Source of the DNA: Tannerella sp.
Lineage (GTDB): Bacteria > Bacteroidota > Bacteroidia > Bacteroidales > Tannerellaceae
Assembly: GCA_031285565.1 (NCBI GenBank)
Contig: JAITVY010000009.1
Location: forward strand, 1 to 51,247
Length of the DNA stretch: 51,247 nt
Reading direction: 5' to 3'
Of this stretch, positions 9,290 to 18,133 are shown one piece after another. Under the pieces are notes generated by a model, which did no database searches, was not told the origin of the DNA, and saw only the letters and a list, made by a program, of their open reading frames with translations. Position 1 is the first letter of the stretch. Each line of letters opens with the position of its first letter. The position numbers and the translations under genes were made by a program.

Positions 9290-10780
9290 ATGAAAACAAG
9301 CTCTCAAAAAGTCTCTATGCGGGAAAAGATCGGTTACAGTCTGGGCGATGGCTCTGCCAATCTGGTCTTTCAGATGATGATGATGTTTCAGCTTTATTTC
9401 TATACGGATGTATTTGGAATCAAAGCAACTGCAGCAGGTATGATATTATTGTTCGCCCGCTTCTTTGATGCTTTCGTTGACCCACTTGTCGGTATTTTGT
9501 CAGACCGTACCAATACAAAATGGGGAAAGTATCGTCCCTGGTTATTGTGGACAGCTATTCCATTTGCTGTATTTTTCATACTGGCTTTTACAACACCCGA
9601 CTTAGGCGAACGCGGTAAAATTATTTACGCCGGTATTACCTACACCTTGCTGATGACGATTTATTCATTTAACAACACCCCCTACTCTTCTTTAGGCGGT
9701 GTTATGACAAGTGATATAAAAGAACGTACAAGCATATCTTCTGTCCGTTTTGTTACGGCCACGATTGCAACGTTTATCGTACAAGGTTTAACCCTGCCGC
9801 TTGTTACCAAGTTCGGTGGTTCACCATCTTCCTCCCAGGGCTGGCTTTGGACTATTTCTTTATTTGCAATAGTCGGACTAGTCCTGATGATTATTACCTT
9901 CTTTTCCGCCAAAGAACGTATATCTCCCCCTGCCAATCAAAAAACATCCATAAAACAGGATTTTAAAGATATTCTTTCAAGCCGCCCATGGCTTAGTATG
10001 TTTGCTTTAACTTTATTTCTGTTTACAACCCTGGCTATGTGGGGCAGCAGCATGTCGTATTACTTCAATTATGTAGTTGATAAAGAATCTTTATTTGTTT
10101 TTCTCGGAAATATCGGGTTGGTAGGTAATCCCGAAAACCTGGGTTTCTGGGGTAGCATACTGGATGCATTTGGTTTGATTGTCTATGACGCCGATAAAGT
10201 CTTTGCCGTGGGATTCAGTTTATTCAATATGACTGGTTCCGTCATCCAGCTATTAGGCGTAATCTTATTATCAGGATTCCTGTCCGGGATATTCGGAAAA
10301 AAGAAAGTATTCATTATATGTCTTGCATTGACAGCTTTATTTACCGGATTGTTTTTTGTTGTGTCACCCTCCAATATCGGAGCCATATTTACATTAAACA
10401 TTTTAAAGAGTCTGGCGTATGCACCAACCGTACCCTTACTTTGGGCAATGATGGGCGATGTAGCCGATCACTCGGAGTGGGTGAACCACCGGAGAGCCAC
10501 CGGATTTGTTTTTGCAGGTATTGTTTTTGCTTTAAAAGCAGGGCTTGGAGTTGGAGGCGCCATCTGTGGTTCCATTATCGATTCATTTGGTTTTGTAGCA
10601 AACACTGTGCAAACACCTGATGCAATCTATGGAATCAAACTAACATCCAGCATTATACCCTCCATCACATTCATCATAGGAGTAATCGCTTTAACGTTCT
10701 ACCCTATCACAAAGAAAAAGAATGAATATATTCAGGCGGAGTTGGCGGAACGGAGAAAGCAATTGATAATTGACAATTGA
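9290..10780 (+). CDS. GPH-family (MFS superfamily) sugar:cation symporter
   Basis: This inner-membrane carrier probably moves xylobiose, xylo-oligosaccharides or glucuronides into the cytoplasm with H+ or Na+. The N-terminus is diagnostic of the glycoside-pentoside-hexuronide family: EKIGYSLGDGSANLVFQ, then FFDAFVDPLVGILSDRT and WGKYRPWLLW in the first cytoplasmic loop. About twelve hydrophobic segments are visible. I chose the ATG at 9290 (MKTSSQKVSM) over an in-frame TTG at 9269, which would add seven poorly conserved residues. The last codons, QLIIDN and stop, lie inside a heptanucleotide repeat array, so the native C-terminus has probably been replaced by repeat sequence. The cytoplasmic GH43 encoded two genes downstream is a natural partner that would hydrolyse the imported oligosaccharide. 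Confidence 0.9.
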   Translation: MKTSSQKVSMREKIGYSLGDGSANLVFQMMMMFQLYFYTDVFGIKATAAGMILLFARFFDAFVDPLVGILSDRTNTKWGKYRPWLLWTAIPFAVFFILAFTTPDLGERGKIIYAGITYTLLMTIYSFNNTPYSSLGGVMTSDIKERTSISSVRFVTATIATFIVQGLTLPLVTKFGGSPSSSQGWLWTISLFAIVGLVLMIITFFSAKERISPPANQKTSIKQDFKDILSSRPWLSMFALTLFLFTTLAMWGSSMSYYFNYVVDKESLFVFLGNIGLVGNPENLGFWGSILDAFGLIVYDADKVFAVGFSLFNMTGSVIQLLGVILLSGFLSGIFGKKKVFIICLALTALFTGLFFVVSPSNIGAIFTLNILKSLAYAPTVPLLWAMMGDVADHSEWVNHRRATGFVFAGIVFALKAGLGVGGAICGSIIDSFGFVANTVQTPDAIYGIKLTSSIIPSITFIIGVIALTFYPITKKKNEYIQAELAERRKQLIIDN

Positions 10781-10792
10781 CAATTGACAATG
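10762..10792 (+). repeat. Heptanucleotide array (ATTGAYA)4-ATG overlapping a stop codon
   Basis: ATTGATA at 10762 is followed by three perfect ATTGACA units and ATG. The symporter stop (10778-10780) lies inside. Because 7 is not a multiple of 3, the array contains a stop codon in every frame. Confidence 0.85.
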
Positions 10793-10854
10793 AGAATAAA
10801 AGAGAAAAGAATTATGAGCAATAACCAACAAAACCAATGTAAGCCAATAACACT

Positions 10855-11062
10855 TCTCTTGACCTCGTGTGGTGAGCTGTAAAACAAGTGAAGACGGTGT
10901 TAAAAAATCTATGCTGTTTGAAGCTCCGTTGGAAGAAAACATTGTATTACATATCACCTCCTGACGGAGCAAGTTCATAGATTTTAACCGACAAGCGCCA
11001 GTTTTACATGTGAAGCACATGAAGTCTTGATCTTTGGTTCCTTTGTATCAAGACAAAGGAAC
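10855..11062 (+). repeat. Structured intergenic element, copy 1 (upstream of GH10)
   Basis: This 343-bp spacer holds no gene. It contains nested complementary arms: GTAAAAC (10879) with GTTTTAC (11001), AAATCTATG (10905) with CATAGATTT (10976), and GCTCCG (10923) with CGGAGC (10965). Two hairpins follow: CATGTG-AAG-CACATG at 11007-11021 and a 10-bp stem 11037-11046/11053-11062 whose loop ATCAAG can instead pair with CTTGAT upstream. The same architecture recurs at 12345-12538 and 17931-18096 with changed but still paired bases. All copies are in the sense orientation of the operon and end shortly before the next gene. It could be an mRNA element or a non-autonomous mobile repeat. Confidence 0.8.
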
Positions 11063-11123
11063 AGAGAAAGGAAATTAGCAAATACAAAACCTGAAACATT
11101 GAACATTAAACTTTTAAAAACAG

Positions 11124-12251
11124 ATGAAACAAATAACAAATCTCTTATTAATAGGTTTGGTCTTTATCCAGACATCATGCTCAACAACTCCCACTCACAA
11201 TGAAAAAGAAGTTGGACTGAAAGATGCATTAAAAGACAAATTCTATATAGGCGCTGCATTAAATGAGTGGTTAATAACCGGAAAAGACACTGCCGGTATC
11301 CAGGTGCTAAGCAAACAATTCAATTCAATTGTTGCAGAGAATTGTATGAAAAGCGGAGAGATACATCCGGAAGAAGCTCATTATAGCTTCACACTTCCGG
11401 ATCAGTTTGTCGGTTTAGGAGAAAAATATAATATGTTTATCATCGGACATACACTGATATGGCATTCGCAATCAGCACAATGGTTCTGCACAGACGACAA
11501 TGGTGAGAATATATCTCCGGAGGTCCTTAAAGAACGGATGAGAGAACATATAACAACGATAGTCAGTCGTTACAAAGGACGCGTCAAAGGCTGGGATGTG
11601 GTCAATGAAGCGATTCTCGAAGACGGCTCCTACCGTCAGAGTAAATTTTATGAGATTCTCGGGGAAGAATTTATACCTTTAGCTTTTCAATACGCACATG
11701 AAGCAGACCCGGATGCCGAATTATATTACAATGACTATAACGAATGGTATCCCGGCAGACGCGAAACAGTCATCCGGTTAATAAGAACACTGAAAGAGAG
11801 AGGCATTCGCATTGATGGTATTGGATTGCAGGGACATCTGGGTATGGAATGGCCATCTTTGGAGGAATATGAAGAAACAATTATAGCCTATGCTAATGAA
11901 AGCGTCAAGGTTATGATAACAGAATTTGATCTCTCCATACTACCAGCTCCAAAGCGGGATCTCGGTGCCGATATATCCACTAATTTTGAGTATCAGAAAG
12001 AATTGAATCCGTATACTGATGGAGTGCCTAATGATGTATCTGAAGCATGGAATAAAAGAATGAATGATTTTTTCACGTTGTTTCTGAAACATTCCGATAA
12101 GATATCACACGTAACCATGTGGGGTATTAGTGACAAAGACTCTTGGAAAAATAATTTCCCTGTTCACGGACGGACGGATTATCCGTTACTCTTTGACCGG
12201 AATTATCAGCCGAAACCGGTAGTACAACAAATCATTACCCCTAGCCCCTAA
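11124..12251 (+). CDS. GH10 endo-1,4-beta-xylanase, probable lipoprotein
   Basis: This enzyme cleaves internal beta-1,4 bonds of xylan with retention of configuration. The short hydrophobic leader ends at Cys19 (FIQTSC), suggesting a lipidated and perhaps surface-exposed enzyme. GH10 landmarks are complete: [11 protein letters not shown] (~106-116), the acid/base Glu162 in GWDVVNEAI, the QGHLGMEWP segment (~236-244), the nucleophile Glu267 in VMITEFDLS, and WGISDKDSW near the C-terminus. At 375 residues it is a single catalytic domain without a carbohydrate-binding insert. It is the only recognisable endo-acting xylanase in the window, so it should start depolymerisation for the SusCD pair. 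The repeat-rich spacer before it holds copy 1 of the structured element. Confidence 0.95.
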   Translation: MKQITNLLLIGLVFIQTSCSTTPTHNEKEVGLKDALKDKFYIGAALNEWLITGKDTAGIQVLSKQFNSIVAENCMKSGEIHPEEAHYSFTLPDQFVGLGEKYNMFIIGHTLIWHSQSAQWFCTDDNGENISPEVLKERMREHITTIVSRYKGRVKGWDVVNEAILEDGSYRQSKFYEILGEEFIPLAFQYAHEADPDAELYYNDYNEWYPGRRETVIRLIRTLKERGIRIDGIGLQGHLGMEWPSLEEYEETIIAYANESVKVMITEFDLSILPAPKRDLGADISTNFEYQKELNPYTDGVPNDVSEAWNKRMNDFFTLFLKHSDKISHVTMWGISDKDSWKNNFPVHGRTDYPLLFDRNYQPKPVVQQIITPSP

Positions 12252-12262
12252 AGGGGAAATTA

Positions 12263-12293
12263 ATTGACAAATGACAATTGATAATTGACAATG
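12263..12293 (+). repeat. Heptanucleotide array, four units of the ATTGACA type then ATG
   Basis: Units ATTGACA, AATGACA, ATTGATA, ATTGACA, then ATG, run in exact 7-nt register starting 12 nt after the GH10 stop. The GH10 stop itself is followed by a small CCCCTA/TAGGGG-like inverted repeat. Confidence 0.8.
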
Positions 12294-12344
12294 AAAAGAG
12301 AAAGACAATCACTAAAAACAACCAGTATCCAAGACAACTCTTCT

Positions 12345-12538
12345 TCGACCTTGTGTGGTGAGCCATAAAACAAGTGATAGCAGTGTGAAAATCTATGCTG
12401 TCTGAGCTTCTAAAAGAAGCGAGTTCATAGATTTTAGCTGCTGAACGCAGTTTTATGAGTGAAGCACATGAAGTCTTGATTTTTGCATCTTTGTATCAAG
12501 ACAAAGATGAGGAGAAAGTATCAAGACAAAGGAACAGA
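12345..12538 (+). repeat. Structured intergenic element, copy 2 (upstream of cytoplasmic GH43)
   Basis: Same order of arms as copy 1 within a 319-bp gene-free spacer: ATAAAAC (12365) with GTTTTAT (12450), AAATCTATG (12389) with CATAGATTT (12426), GCTTC (12406) with GAAGC (12416), and a terminal stem CATCTTTGT (12486) with ACAAAGATG (12501). Several arms differ from copy 1 yet stay complementary, which supports a conserved fold. A half copy of the right end, TATCAAGACAAAGGAACAG, is duplicated at 12519-12537. Confidence 0.8.
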
Positions 12539-12570
12539 AAAAGTAAAGTAACAATTAAACAATTACACAT

Positions 12571-13563
12571 ATGAAAAAAAGATATTTAGTACCCGAAGAT
12601 TATATGGCAGACCCTGCCGTACACGTATTCAACGAAAAGTTGTATATTTACCCATCGCATGACTGGGAAAGTGGAATCGAAGAAAATGACAATGGCGATC
12701 ATTTCAATATGAAAGATTATCATGTCTTCTCCGTAGATGATGTGATGAATGGAGACGTTACTGATCATGGCGTTGTACTGGAGACAAAAGACATACCCTG
12801 GGCAGGTCGCCAGTTATGGGATTGCGATGTCGCATGCAAAAACGGAAAATATTATATGTATTTTCCATTGAAAGACCAGAATGATATTTTTCGTATTGGT
12901 GTAGCAATAAGTGACAAACCAGAAGGACCATTTATTCCGGAAGCAAATCCGATAAAAGGCAGCTACAGTATGGATCCGGCTGTTTTTGAAGAAGATGGAG
13001 CGCATTATATGTATTTTGGCGGTCTGTGGGGCGGACAACTGCAACGCTACCGGAATAATAAAGCATTGGAATGTGCCGTTCTGCCGGAAGGTAACGAACC
13101 GGCATTATGCGCCAAAATCGTAAAACTGCGTGAAGACATGCTGGAGTTTGCTGAAGAACCCCGTGATGTGATTATCCTGGATGAAAACGGAAAACCGCTT
13201 ACGGCAGGTGATACGAAACGCCGCTTCTTTGAAGCTTCCTGGATGCATAAATACAATGGGAAATACTATTTTTCTTATTCAACAGGTGATACCCATTTGC
13301 TATGCTATGCTACAGGTGATAACATATATGGTCCGTTCACTTACCAGGGAGTAATATTAACACCGGTAGTGGGTTGGACTACGCATCATTCGATTGTTGA
13401 GTTCAAAGGAAAATGGTATCTTTTCCATCACGACAGTGTTCCTTCTGGAGGCAGAACGTGGCTTAGAAGCCTGAAAGTTTGCGAACTTCAGTATAATCCG
13501 GACGGAACAATACAAACGATTGAGGGAGTTGATAGTAGTCTAAAGGAACAAGGTGAAAGGTAA
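12571..13563 (+). CDS. GH43 beta-xylosidase (subfamily 1-like), cytoplasmic
   Basis: This 330-residue single-domain five-bladed propeller probably releases xylose from short xylo-oligosaccharides. The three expected acidic residues are visible: the base Asp14 (YMADPAVHVF), the pKa-modulating Asp135 (SMDPAVFEEDG) and the acid Glu221 (FFEASWMHKYNG). There is no signal peptide, so it acts in the cytoplasm, and the nearby GPH symporter would supply its substrate. Subfamily 1 is suggested by the lack of a C-terminal beta-sandwich and by the insert around 160-215; an exo-oligoxylanase or arabinofuranosidase role cannot be excluded. The last residues (EQGER) are encoded by a purine-rich 7-nt repeat, so the C-terminus is probably not ancestral. 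Confidence 0.88.
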   Translation: MKKRYLVPEDYMADPAVHVFNEKLYIYPSHDWESGIEENDNGDHFNMKDYHVFSVDDVMNGDVTDHGVVLETKDIPWAGRQLWDCDVACKNGKYYMYFPLKDQNDIFRIGVAISDKPEGPFIPEANPIKGSYSMDPAVFEEDGAHYMYFGGLWGGQLQRYRNNKALECAVLPEGNEPALCAKIVKLREDMLEFAEEPRDVIILDENGKPLTAGDTKRRFFEASWMHKYNGKYYFSYSTGDTHLLCYATGDNIYGPFTYQGVILTPVVGWTTHHSIVEFKGKWYLFHHDSVPSGGRTWLRSLKVCELQYNPDGTIQTIEGVDSSLKEQGER

Positions 13564-13579
13564 AAGGAGAAAGTAAAAA
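13544..13579 (+). repeat. Purine-rich heptanucleotide array covering the GH43 stop
   Basis: AGGAACA, AGGTGAA, AGGTAAA, AGGAGAA and AGTAAAA run in 7-nt register from 13544. The GH43 stop codon (13561-13563) is inside. A related short run closes the first HTCS gene at about 31898-31915. Confidence 0.65.
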
Positions 13580-13584
13580 ACCAT

Positions 13585-13653
13585 CGTCATTCCGACTGAA
13601 AGGAGGAATCGCCATAGTCACAATGCGATGTCTCATATACATTCGACATGACG
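13585..13653 (+). repeat. Palindromic dispersed element, copy 1
   Basis: A 69-bp element bounded by CGTCAT and ATGACG, with inner arms ATCGC (13608) and GCGAT (13625). A related 82-bp copy lies in inverted orientation at 39307-39388. In both loci it is flanked by 7-nt arrays and followed, in the direction of transcription, by GAAGTTGT. It looks like a small non-autonomous or REP-like repeat. Confidence 0.75.
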
Positions 13654-13658
13654 AAGTT

Positions 13659-13686
13659 GTTCTAATAATTACTATCTAATAACTAC
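13659..13686 (+). repeat. Heptanucleotide array of the NNNCTAM type before GH67
   Basis: GTTCTAA, TAATTAC, TATCTAA and TAACTAC follow one another in 7-nt register, 15 nt before the GH67 start. Related NNNCTAC arrays occur at 27715-27756 and, on the other strand, at 39267-39294. Confidence 0.6.
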
Positions 13687-13700
13687 TTAATATTTACCAA

Positions 13701-15728
13701 ATGCAGAAAATAGCTTTATTACTCTTAATAATAATACCGTTTGTCAGCAAAGCGGAAGATGGTAGCCGGCTTTGGTTACGTTCAGAGACGAATTGTAATG
13801 CGGAAGTAACATGCAATAAACAAAGCCATGTGATCAGCGTAGCTATGCATGAGATTCAAAGTCAATGGAAAGGCGCTCCTGTGCGGCTTACGGTAGTTAA
13901 TAACAAAACGGTAAACCGGTTGGGAAAAGAGGGTTATCTCATTACCGGAAACAAACAATCGGGAATATCGATTCAGGCATCCTCCGAGAAAGGGATTCTT
14001 TATGGAGCTTATCATTTGTTACGATTACAGGATACCGGTAACGATACCGGAGAACTACAAATATCCGAATCTCCGGCTTATAATATCCGCATCCTGAATC
14101 ATTGGGATAACTTAAACGGAACCGTAGAACGTGGTTATGCTGGTTATTCATTATGGAAATGGGACGAATTACCCGGCGTAGTATCTCCGAGATACCGTGA
14201 ATATGCACGTGCCAATGCTTCCATAGGCATCAACAGTGTTGTTTTGAATAATGTCAATGCATCACCCGATATACTGAAAGAAGACTATCTACTGAAAGTG
14301 AAAGCATTAGCTGACATATTCCGTCCTTACGGAATCAAAGTATATTTATCGGTAAACTTCTCGTCTCCAAAAATCCTGGGAAACCTGAAAGATTCAGATC
14401 CATTGAATACGGAAGTGCAGAAATGGTGGGTAAATAAAGTGAATGACATATATAAACTGATTCCTGATTTCGGCGGTTTTCTGGTTAAAGCCAATTCCGA
14501 AGGGCAACCCGGTCCGCAGGATTATGGTCGTACACATGCCGAAGGTGCTAATATGCTTGCGAAAGCATTGAAACCGCATGGCGGAATCGTAATGTGGCGC
14601 GCTTTCGTTTATTCGCCCGGCAGCGACGACCGGGCAAAACAAGCATATAACGAGTTTACGCCACTCGATGGCAAGTTTATGGAAAATGTAATCGTACAGG
14701 TTAAAAACGGGCCGGTCGATTTTCAACCACGCGAGCCGTTTACCCCTTTATTTGGCGCAATGCGGAAAACACCGTTAATGATTGAATTTCAGATTACACA
14801 GGAATATCTTGGATTTTCTAACCATTTGGCTTACCTTGCACCTTTATTTAAAGAGTGCCTGGATAGCGATACATATGCTGATGGTGCGGGCTCGACAGTG
14901 GCTAAAGTAACAGACGGAACATTAAGACCCTTTCCCCTGACAGCAATAGCCGGTGTGGCCAATATCGGCGAAGATACGAACTGGACAGGTCATCATTTTG
15001 CACAGGCAAACTGGTATTGTTTCGGACGGTTAGCCTGGAATCATTCACTGACAGCCGAACAGATTGCCGATGAATGGATACGTATGACTTTTTCATCGGA
15101 TGATCAGTTTATCCGGCCTGTAAAGGAGATGATGCTTTCATCACGCGAGACCGTTGTGAATTATATGATGCCATTGGGATTACACCATATCTTTGCCGAA
15201 GGTCACCATTATGGCCCTCAACCCTGGTATGATAAGGCTCCCAGGGAAGACTGGACGTGTACGTACTATCATAAGGCCGATACATACGGTATTGGATTCG
15301 ACCGTACAACATCCGGCAGCAATGCCGTTTCACAGTATTTTTCGCCCTTAAAAGAAACGTTTAACAATCTTGAAACATGCCCTGAGAATCTTATTCTATG
15401 GTTTCACCATGTACCCTGGAATCACCCGATGAAAAACGGACGGATCCTGTGGGACGAACTTTGCTATAAATACGATGCCGGCGTTCAGCAAGTACGCGAA
15501 TATCAAAAGATATGGGATCGGATGGAGCAAAAGGTGGATGAGGAACGTTTCCGGCATGTACAGTCACGGCTGAAAATACAATCACGCGATGCCGTTTGGT
15601 GGAAAGATGCATGTTTATTATATTTCGGAACATTTTCAAAACGACCGATCCCCTACTCTATCGAACGACCGGTTCATGAGTTGGACGATTTGAAAAAGAT
15701 CAGATTAAACTTAAAACATCATAACTAA
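13701..15728 (+). CDS. GH67 alpha-glucuronidase
   Basis: This enzyme removes (4-O-methyl)-glucuronic acid from the non-reducing end of aldouronic acids released from glucuronoxylan. The signal peptide covers ~1-18 (VSKA cut) with no lipobox, so it is periplasmic. Catalytic residues are recognisable by their surroundings: the acid Glu267 in KANSEGQPGP, Asp340 in NGPVDFQPREP and Glu368 in FQITQEYLG. Domain order is the small N-terminal sandwich (~20-125), the TIM barrel (~130-450) and the C-terminal helical dimerisation region. At 675 residues it has normal family length. It stands 18 bp before uxuA, tying uronic-acid release directly to its catabolism. The window lacks a GH115 enzyme, so internally placed glucuronic acid must be handled after endo-cleavage. 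Confidence 0.96.
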   Translation: MQKIALLLLIIIPFVSKAEDGSRLWLRSETNCNAEVTCNKQSHVISVAMHEIQSQWKGAPVRLTVVNNKTVNRLGKEGYLITGNKQSGISIQASSEKGILYGAYHLLRLQDTGNDTGELQISESPAYNIRILNHWDNLNGTVERGYAGYSLWKWDELPGVVSPRYREYARANASIGINSVVLNNVNASPDILKEDYLLKVKALADIFRPYGIKVYLSVNFSSPKILGNLKDSDPLNTEVQKWWVNKVNDIYKLIPDFGGFLVKANSEGQPGPQDYGRTHAEGANMLAKALKPHGGIVMWRAFVYSPGSDDRAKQAYNEFTPLDGKFMENVIVQVKNGPVDFQPREPFTPLFGAMRKTPLMIEFQITQEYLGFSNHLAYLAPLFKECLDSDTYADGAGSTVAKVTDGTLRPFPLTAIAGVANIGEDTNWTGHHFAQANWYCFGRLAWNHSLTAEQIADEWIRMTFSSDDQFIRPVKEMMLSSRETVVNYMMPLGLHHIFAEGHHYGPQPWYDKAPREDWTCTYYHKADTYGIGFDRTTSGSNAVSQYFSPLKETFNNLETCPENLILWFHHVPWNHPMKNGRILWDELCYKYDAGVQQVREYQKIWDRMEQKVDEERFRHVQSRLKIQSRDAVWWKDACLLYFGTFSKRPIPYSIERPVHELDDLKKIRLNLKHHN

Positions 15729-15745
15729 AACACATACTACTCAAT

Positions 15746-16927
15746 ATGCAAAAAACCTGGCGTTGGTTTGGGAAAAACGATAAAATAACATTGCCTATGC
15801 TCCGGCAGATAGGCGTTGAGGGCATTGTAACAGCTTTACACCATGTTCCTAACGGCGAAATCTGGACACTGGAAGAAATTACGGATTTAAAACGGTATAT
15901 AGAGAGTGCCGGACTACAGTGGTCAGTCGTAGAAAGCCTACCGGTAAGCGAGGCAATCAAATACGGGGGAAATGACCGCGACCGGTTGATTGACCACTAT
16001 ATTACCAGCCTTGAAAACCTTGGCAAAGCCGGAATCAATACTGTTTGTTATAATTTCATGCCGGTAATCGACTGGATACGTACCGACCTCTATCATCAGT
16101 TGGAAGACGGCACTTCTACGCTCTATTTTAACCGCATCCGGTTTGCTTATTTCGATATTTGCATTTTAAACCGGCGCGATGCAGAGAAAGATTATCCACA
16201 GGAAGTGATTTCACGCGTCAGGGAATTGGAAAAAAATATCACGGAAGCCGAAAAAGAAGCATTAATCGATACCATAATAGTCAAGACACAGGGATTTATT
16301 AATGGAAACATAAAAGAGGGTGATCAAAATCCGGTTGCCATATTCAAACGGTTGTTAGGTCAATACGATGAGATAGACCGCAATCAACTACGGGAGAATA
16401 TGCAATATTTCCTGGAACGCATTATGCCTGTTTGCGACCAATATAATATCAACATGTGTGTGCATCCCGATGATCCCCCCATGCAGATGCTAGGGTTACC
16501 ACGTATTGTGACCGGGGCTGATGATATGCGCTGGATTATTAATGCCGTTGACAATCCGCATAATGGAATTACATTCTGTGCCGGTTCGCTTAGCTCAGGC
16601 TCACACAATAATGTCCCTGCATTAGCACGGGAATTTGCTTCGCGTGTGCATTTCGTACACTTACGGAGTACCGACATACTGCCGGATGGTGATTTTATGG
16701 AAGCATCCCATCTGGAAGGGCGCGGTCATCTGATTGAGCTGGTCAGGATCTTCGAAAAAGAAAACCCGGCATTGCCGATGCGTGTAGATCATGGCAAGTT
16801 AATGTTGGACGATGGAGATAAAGGATACAATCCCGGCTATTCTTTTTACGGACGTATGTTTGCTTTGGCACAAATGGATGGCGTAATAGCAACTGTGAGG
16901 GATGAAATTAAGAATGAAATGATTTAA
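15746..16927 (+). CDS. uxuA: Mannonate dehydratase
   Basis: This enzyme dehydrates D-mannonate to 2-keto-3-deoxygluconate in the cytoplasm. The N-terminus MQKTWRWFGKNDKITL is characteristic of UxuA, and the metal-binding barrel motifs CVHPDDPP, FCAGSLSSG, HLRSTD and MRVDHGK are intact. Length (393) is normal and no signal peptide is present. It lies between GH67 and the SDR gene with 17- and 13-bp gaps, so the three are co-translated from one transcript as a uronate branch: release, oxidation state change, dehydration. Glucuronate isomerase (UxaC) and KDG kinase/aldolase, which the pathway also needs, are not in this window. Confidence 0.97.
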   Translation: MQKTWRWFGKNDKITLPMLRQIGVEGIVTALHHVPNGEIWTLEEITDLKRYIESAGLQWSVVESLPVSEAIKYGGNDRDRLIDHYITSLENLGKAGINTVCYNFMPVIDWIRTDLYHQLEDGTSTLYFNRIRFAYFDICILNRRDAEKDYPQEVISRVRELEKNITEAEKEALIDTIIVKTQGFINGNIKEGDQNPVAIFKRLLGQYDEIDRNQLRENMQYFLERIMPVCDQYNINMCVHPDDPPMQMLGLPRIVTGADDMRWIINAVDNPHNGITFCAGSLSSGSHNNVPALAREFASRVHFVHLRSTDILPDGDFMEASHLEGRGHLIELVRIFEKENPALPMRVDHGKLMLDDGDKGYNPGYSFYGRMFALAQMDGVIATVRDEIKNEMI

Positions 16928-16940
16928 AATACCACATACG

Positions 16941-17756
16941 ATGAATGAAATGTTTAGTATAGCAGGCAAAGTAGCCGTAATTACCGGTGCCGGAGGCGTA
17001 CTGGGAGGCAGTATTGCTAAAAGTTTTATAGAACAAGGTGCAAAAGTAGTCGCCCTGGATATCCGGCAGGAAAACCTGGATGCCCGCGTGAAAGAACTGA
17101 CCGATATAGGTGGAGAAGCGATTGGTATGATTGGGAATGTGCTTAACCTGGAAAGCCTTGAAAAAGCTGCCAATGAAATCATCGCTAAATGGGGGCGCAT
17201 TGACATTTTACTCAACATTGCCGGAGGGAATATGCCCGGGGCAACCCTTACCGAAAACCAGACGATCTTTGATATGAAAATAGAAGATTGGGATAAAGTT
17301 ACCAATCTCAACCTGAACGGAACCGTATATCCATCGTTGGTTTTCGGCAAGGTTATGGCTGAACAGAAAAACGGGTGTATTATCAACGTATCTTCGATGG
17401 CAGCTTATTCGGCAATTACCCGTGTAGCAGGCTATTCGGCTGCAAAAACAGCGATCAGTAATTTCACACAATGGATGGCGATGGAGATGGCGATGAAATT
17501 CGGGGATAAAGTGCGTGTAAACGCTATTGCACCCGGCTTTTTCATAGGCGACCAGAACCGTGCGGTATTGATTAACCCGGACGGTAGCCTGACCGAACGC
17601 AGTAAAAAAGTGCTGGCTAAAACACCTATGGGACGTTTTGGGGATATTACCGAACTGAATGGAGCCGTACAATTCCTTTGCAGCGATGCAGCATCGTTTA
17701 TTACAGGAGTTGTATTGCCTGTCGATGGAGGGTTTTCATCGTTTAGCGGAGTATAG
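16941..17756 (+). CDS. uxuB: SDR-family D-mannonate oxidoreductase (fructuronate reductase)
   Basis: This cytoplasmic NAD(P)-dependent short-chain dehydrogenase of 271 residues has the cofactor motif TGAGGVLGGSIAKSF (15-29), the structural NIAGG motif (~92-96), Ser151/Ser152, and the catalytic YxxxK pair Tyr165/Lys169 in GYSAAKTAISNF. It ends in the usual GxVLPVDGGFSSFSGV. Position directly after uxuA indicates reduction of D-fructuronate to D-mannonate. It is not related to the classical long-chain UxuB of enterobacteria, so the symbol records function by context rather than homology. Another sugar-acid specificity is possible. No signal peptide is present. Confidence 0.85.
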   Translation: MNEMFSIAGKVAVITGAGGVLGGSIAKSFIEQGAKVVALDIRQENLDARVKELTDIGGEAIGMIGNVLNLESLEKAANEIIAKWGRIDILLNIAGGNMPGATLTENQTIFDMKIEDWDKVTNLNLNGTVYPSLVFGKVMAEQKNGCIINVSSMAAYSAITRVAGYSAAKTAISNFTQWMAMEMAMKFGDKVRVNAIAPGFFIGDQNRAVLINPDGSLTERSKKVLAKTPMGRFGDITELNGAVQFLCSDAASFITGVVLPVDGGFSSFSGV

Positions 17757-17783
17757 AACAACACCTAGCCCATAAAAAAATTA

Positions 17784-17897
17784 ATTGATAATTGACAATG
17801 GACAATTTAAAGAAAAGGAGAAAGGTGAAAGTCAATTAATGGTTAACGGTGAGCCGTTAATAGTTGAAAATGGAAAATTGAAAGTTGAAAATGAAAA
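17784..17897 (+). repeat. Compound heptanucleotide arrays with a central hairpin
   Basis: Three arrays with different unit sequences sit back to back after the SDR stop. The first is ATTGATA, ATTGACA, ATGGACA (from 17784). The second is AGAAAAG, GAGAAAG, GTGAAAG (from 17811). The third is GTTGAAA, ATGGAAA, ATTGAAA, GTTGAAA (from 17863). Between the last two lies a hairpin TTAACGG-TGAG-CCGTTAA at 17843-17860. Confidence 0.7.
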
Positions 17898-17930
17898 AGA
17901 CAAAACAACCAGCAACCAAAACAACTGACC

Positions 17931-18096
17931 TCCGGCCTTGTACGGTGAGCCTGAAAAGCAGCGAAGACGGCGTTAAGAATTGAAAATCGGCCATAGCCAA
18001 ATCTATGCTGTTTGACTTCGAGTAAGCGCCACTTTTCAGTGTGAATCGTACGAAGCCTTGATCTTTGGGTTACTTTTGGATCAAGCCAAAAGTGAC
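17931..18096 (+). repeat. Structured intergenic element, copy 3 (upstream of GH95)
   Basis: Arms CTGAAAAG (17951) and CTTTTCAG (18032) replace the GTAAAAC/GTTTTAC pair of copy 1 and remain perfectly complementary. The terminal stem is GTTACTTTTGG (18069) with CCAAAAGTGAC (18086), again altered but paired, around the invariant ATCAAG loop. The inner right arm CATAGATTT is missing, so this copy has lost part of the central stem; CATAG at 17992 can pair with CTATG at 18003 instead. Confidence 0.75.
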
Positions 18097-18133
18097 AACA
18101 AGGAGTGAAACAAACACATAAGAAGTACCTGTT

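Noticed and set aside
11025..11062. H-type pseudoknot at the end of the structured element (CTTGAT pairing with the ATCAAG loop)
   Set aside because: The alternative pairing is conserved in all three copies, but there is no free linker between the loop and the downstream arm, so both stems cannot easily form together. I treat them as alternative folds.
16799..17386. 195-codon open frame antisense to uxuA and the SDR gene
   Set aside because: It lies entirely opposite two well-conserved genes, spans their junction, has biased composition from the reverse reading and resembles no protein family.
17208..17672. 154-codon open frame antisense to the SDR gene
   Set aside because: Shadow of the conserved dehydrogenase frame; no leader, domain or independent signal.
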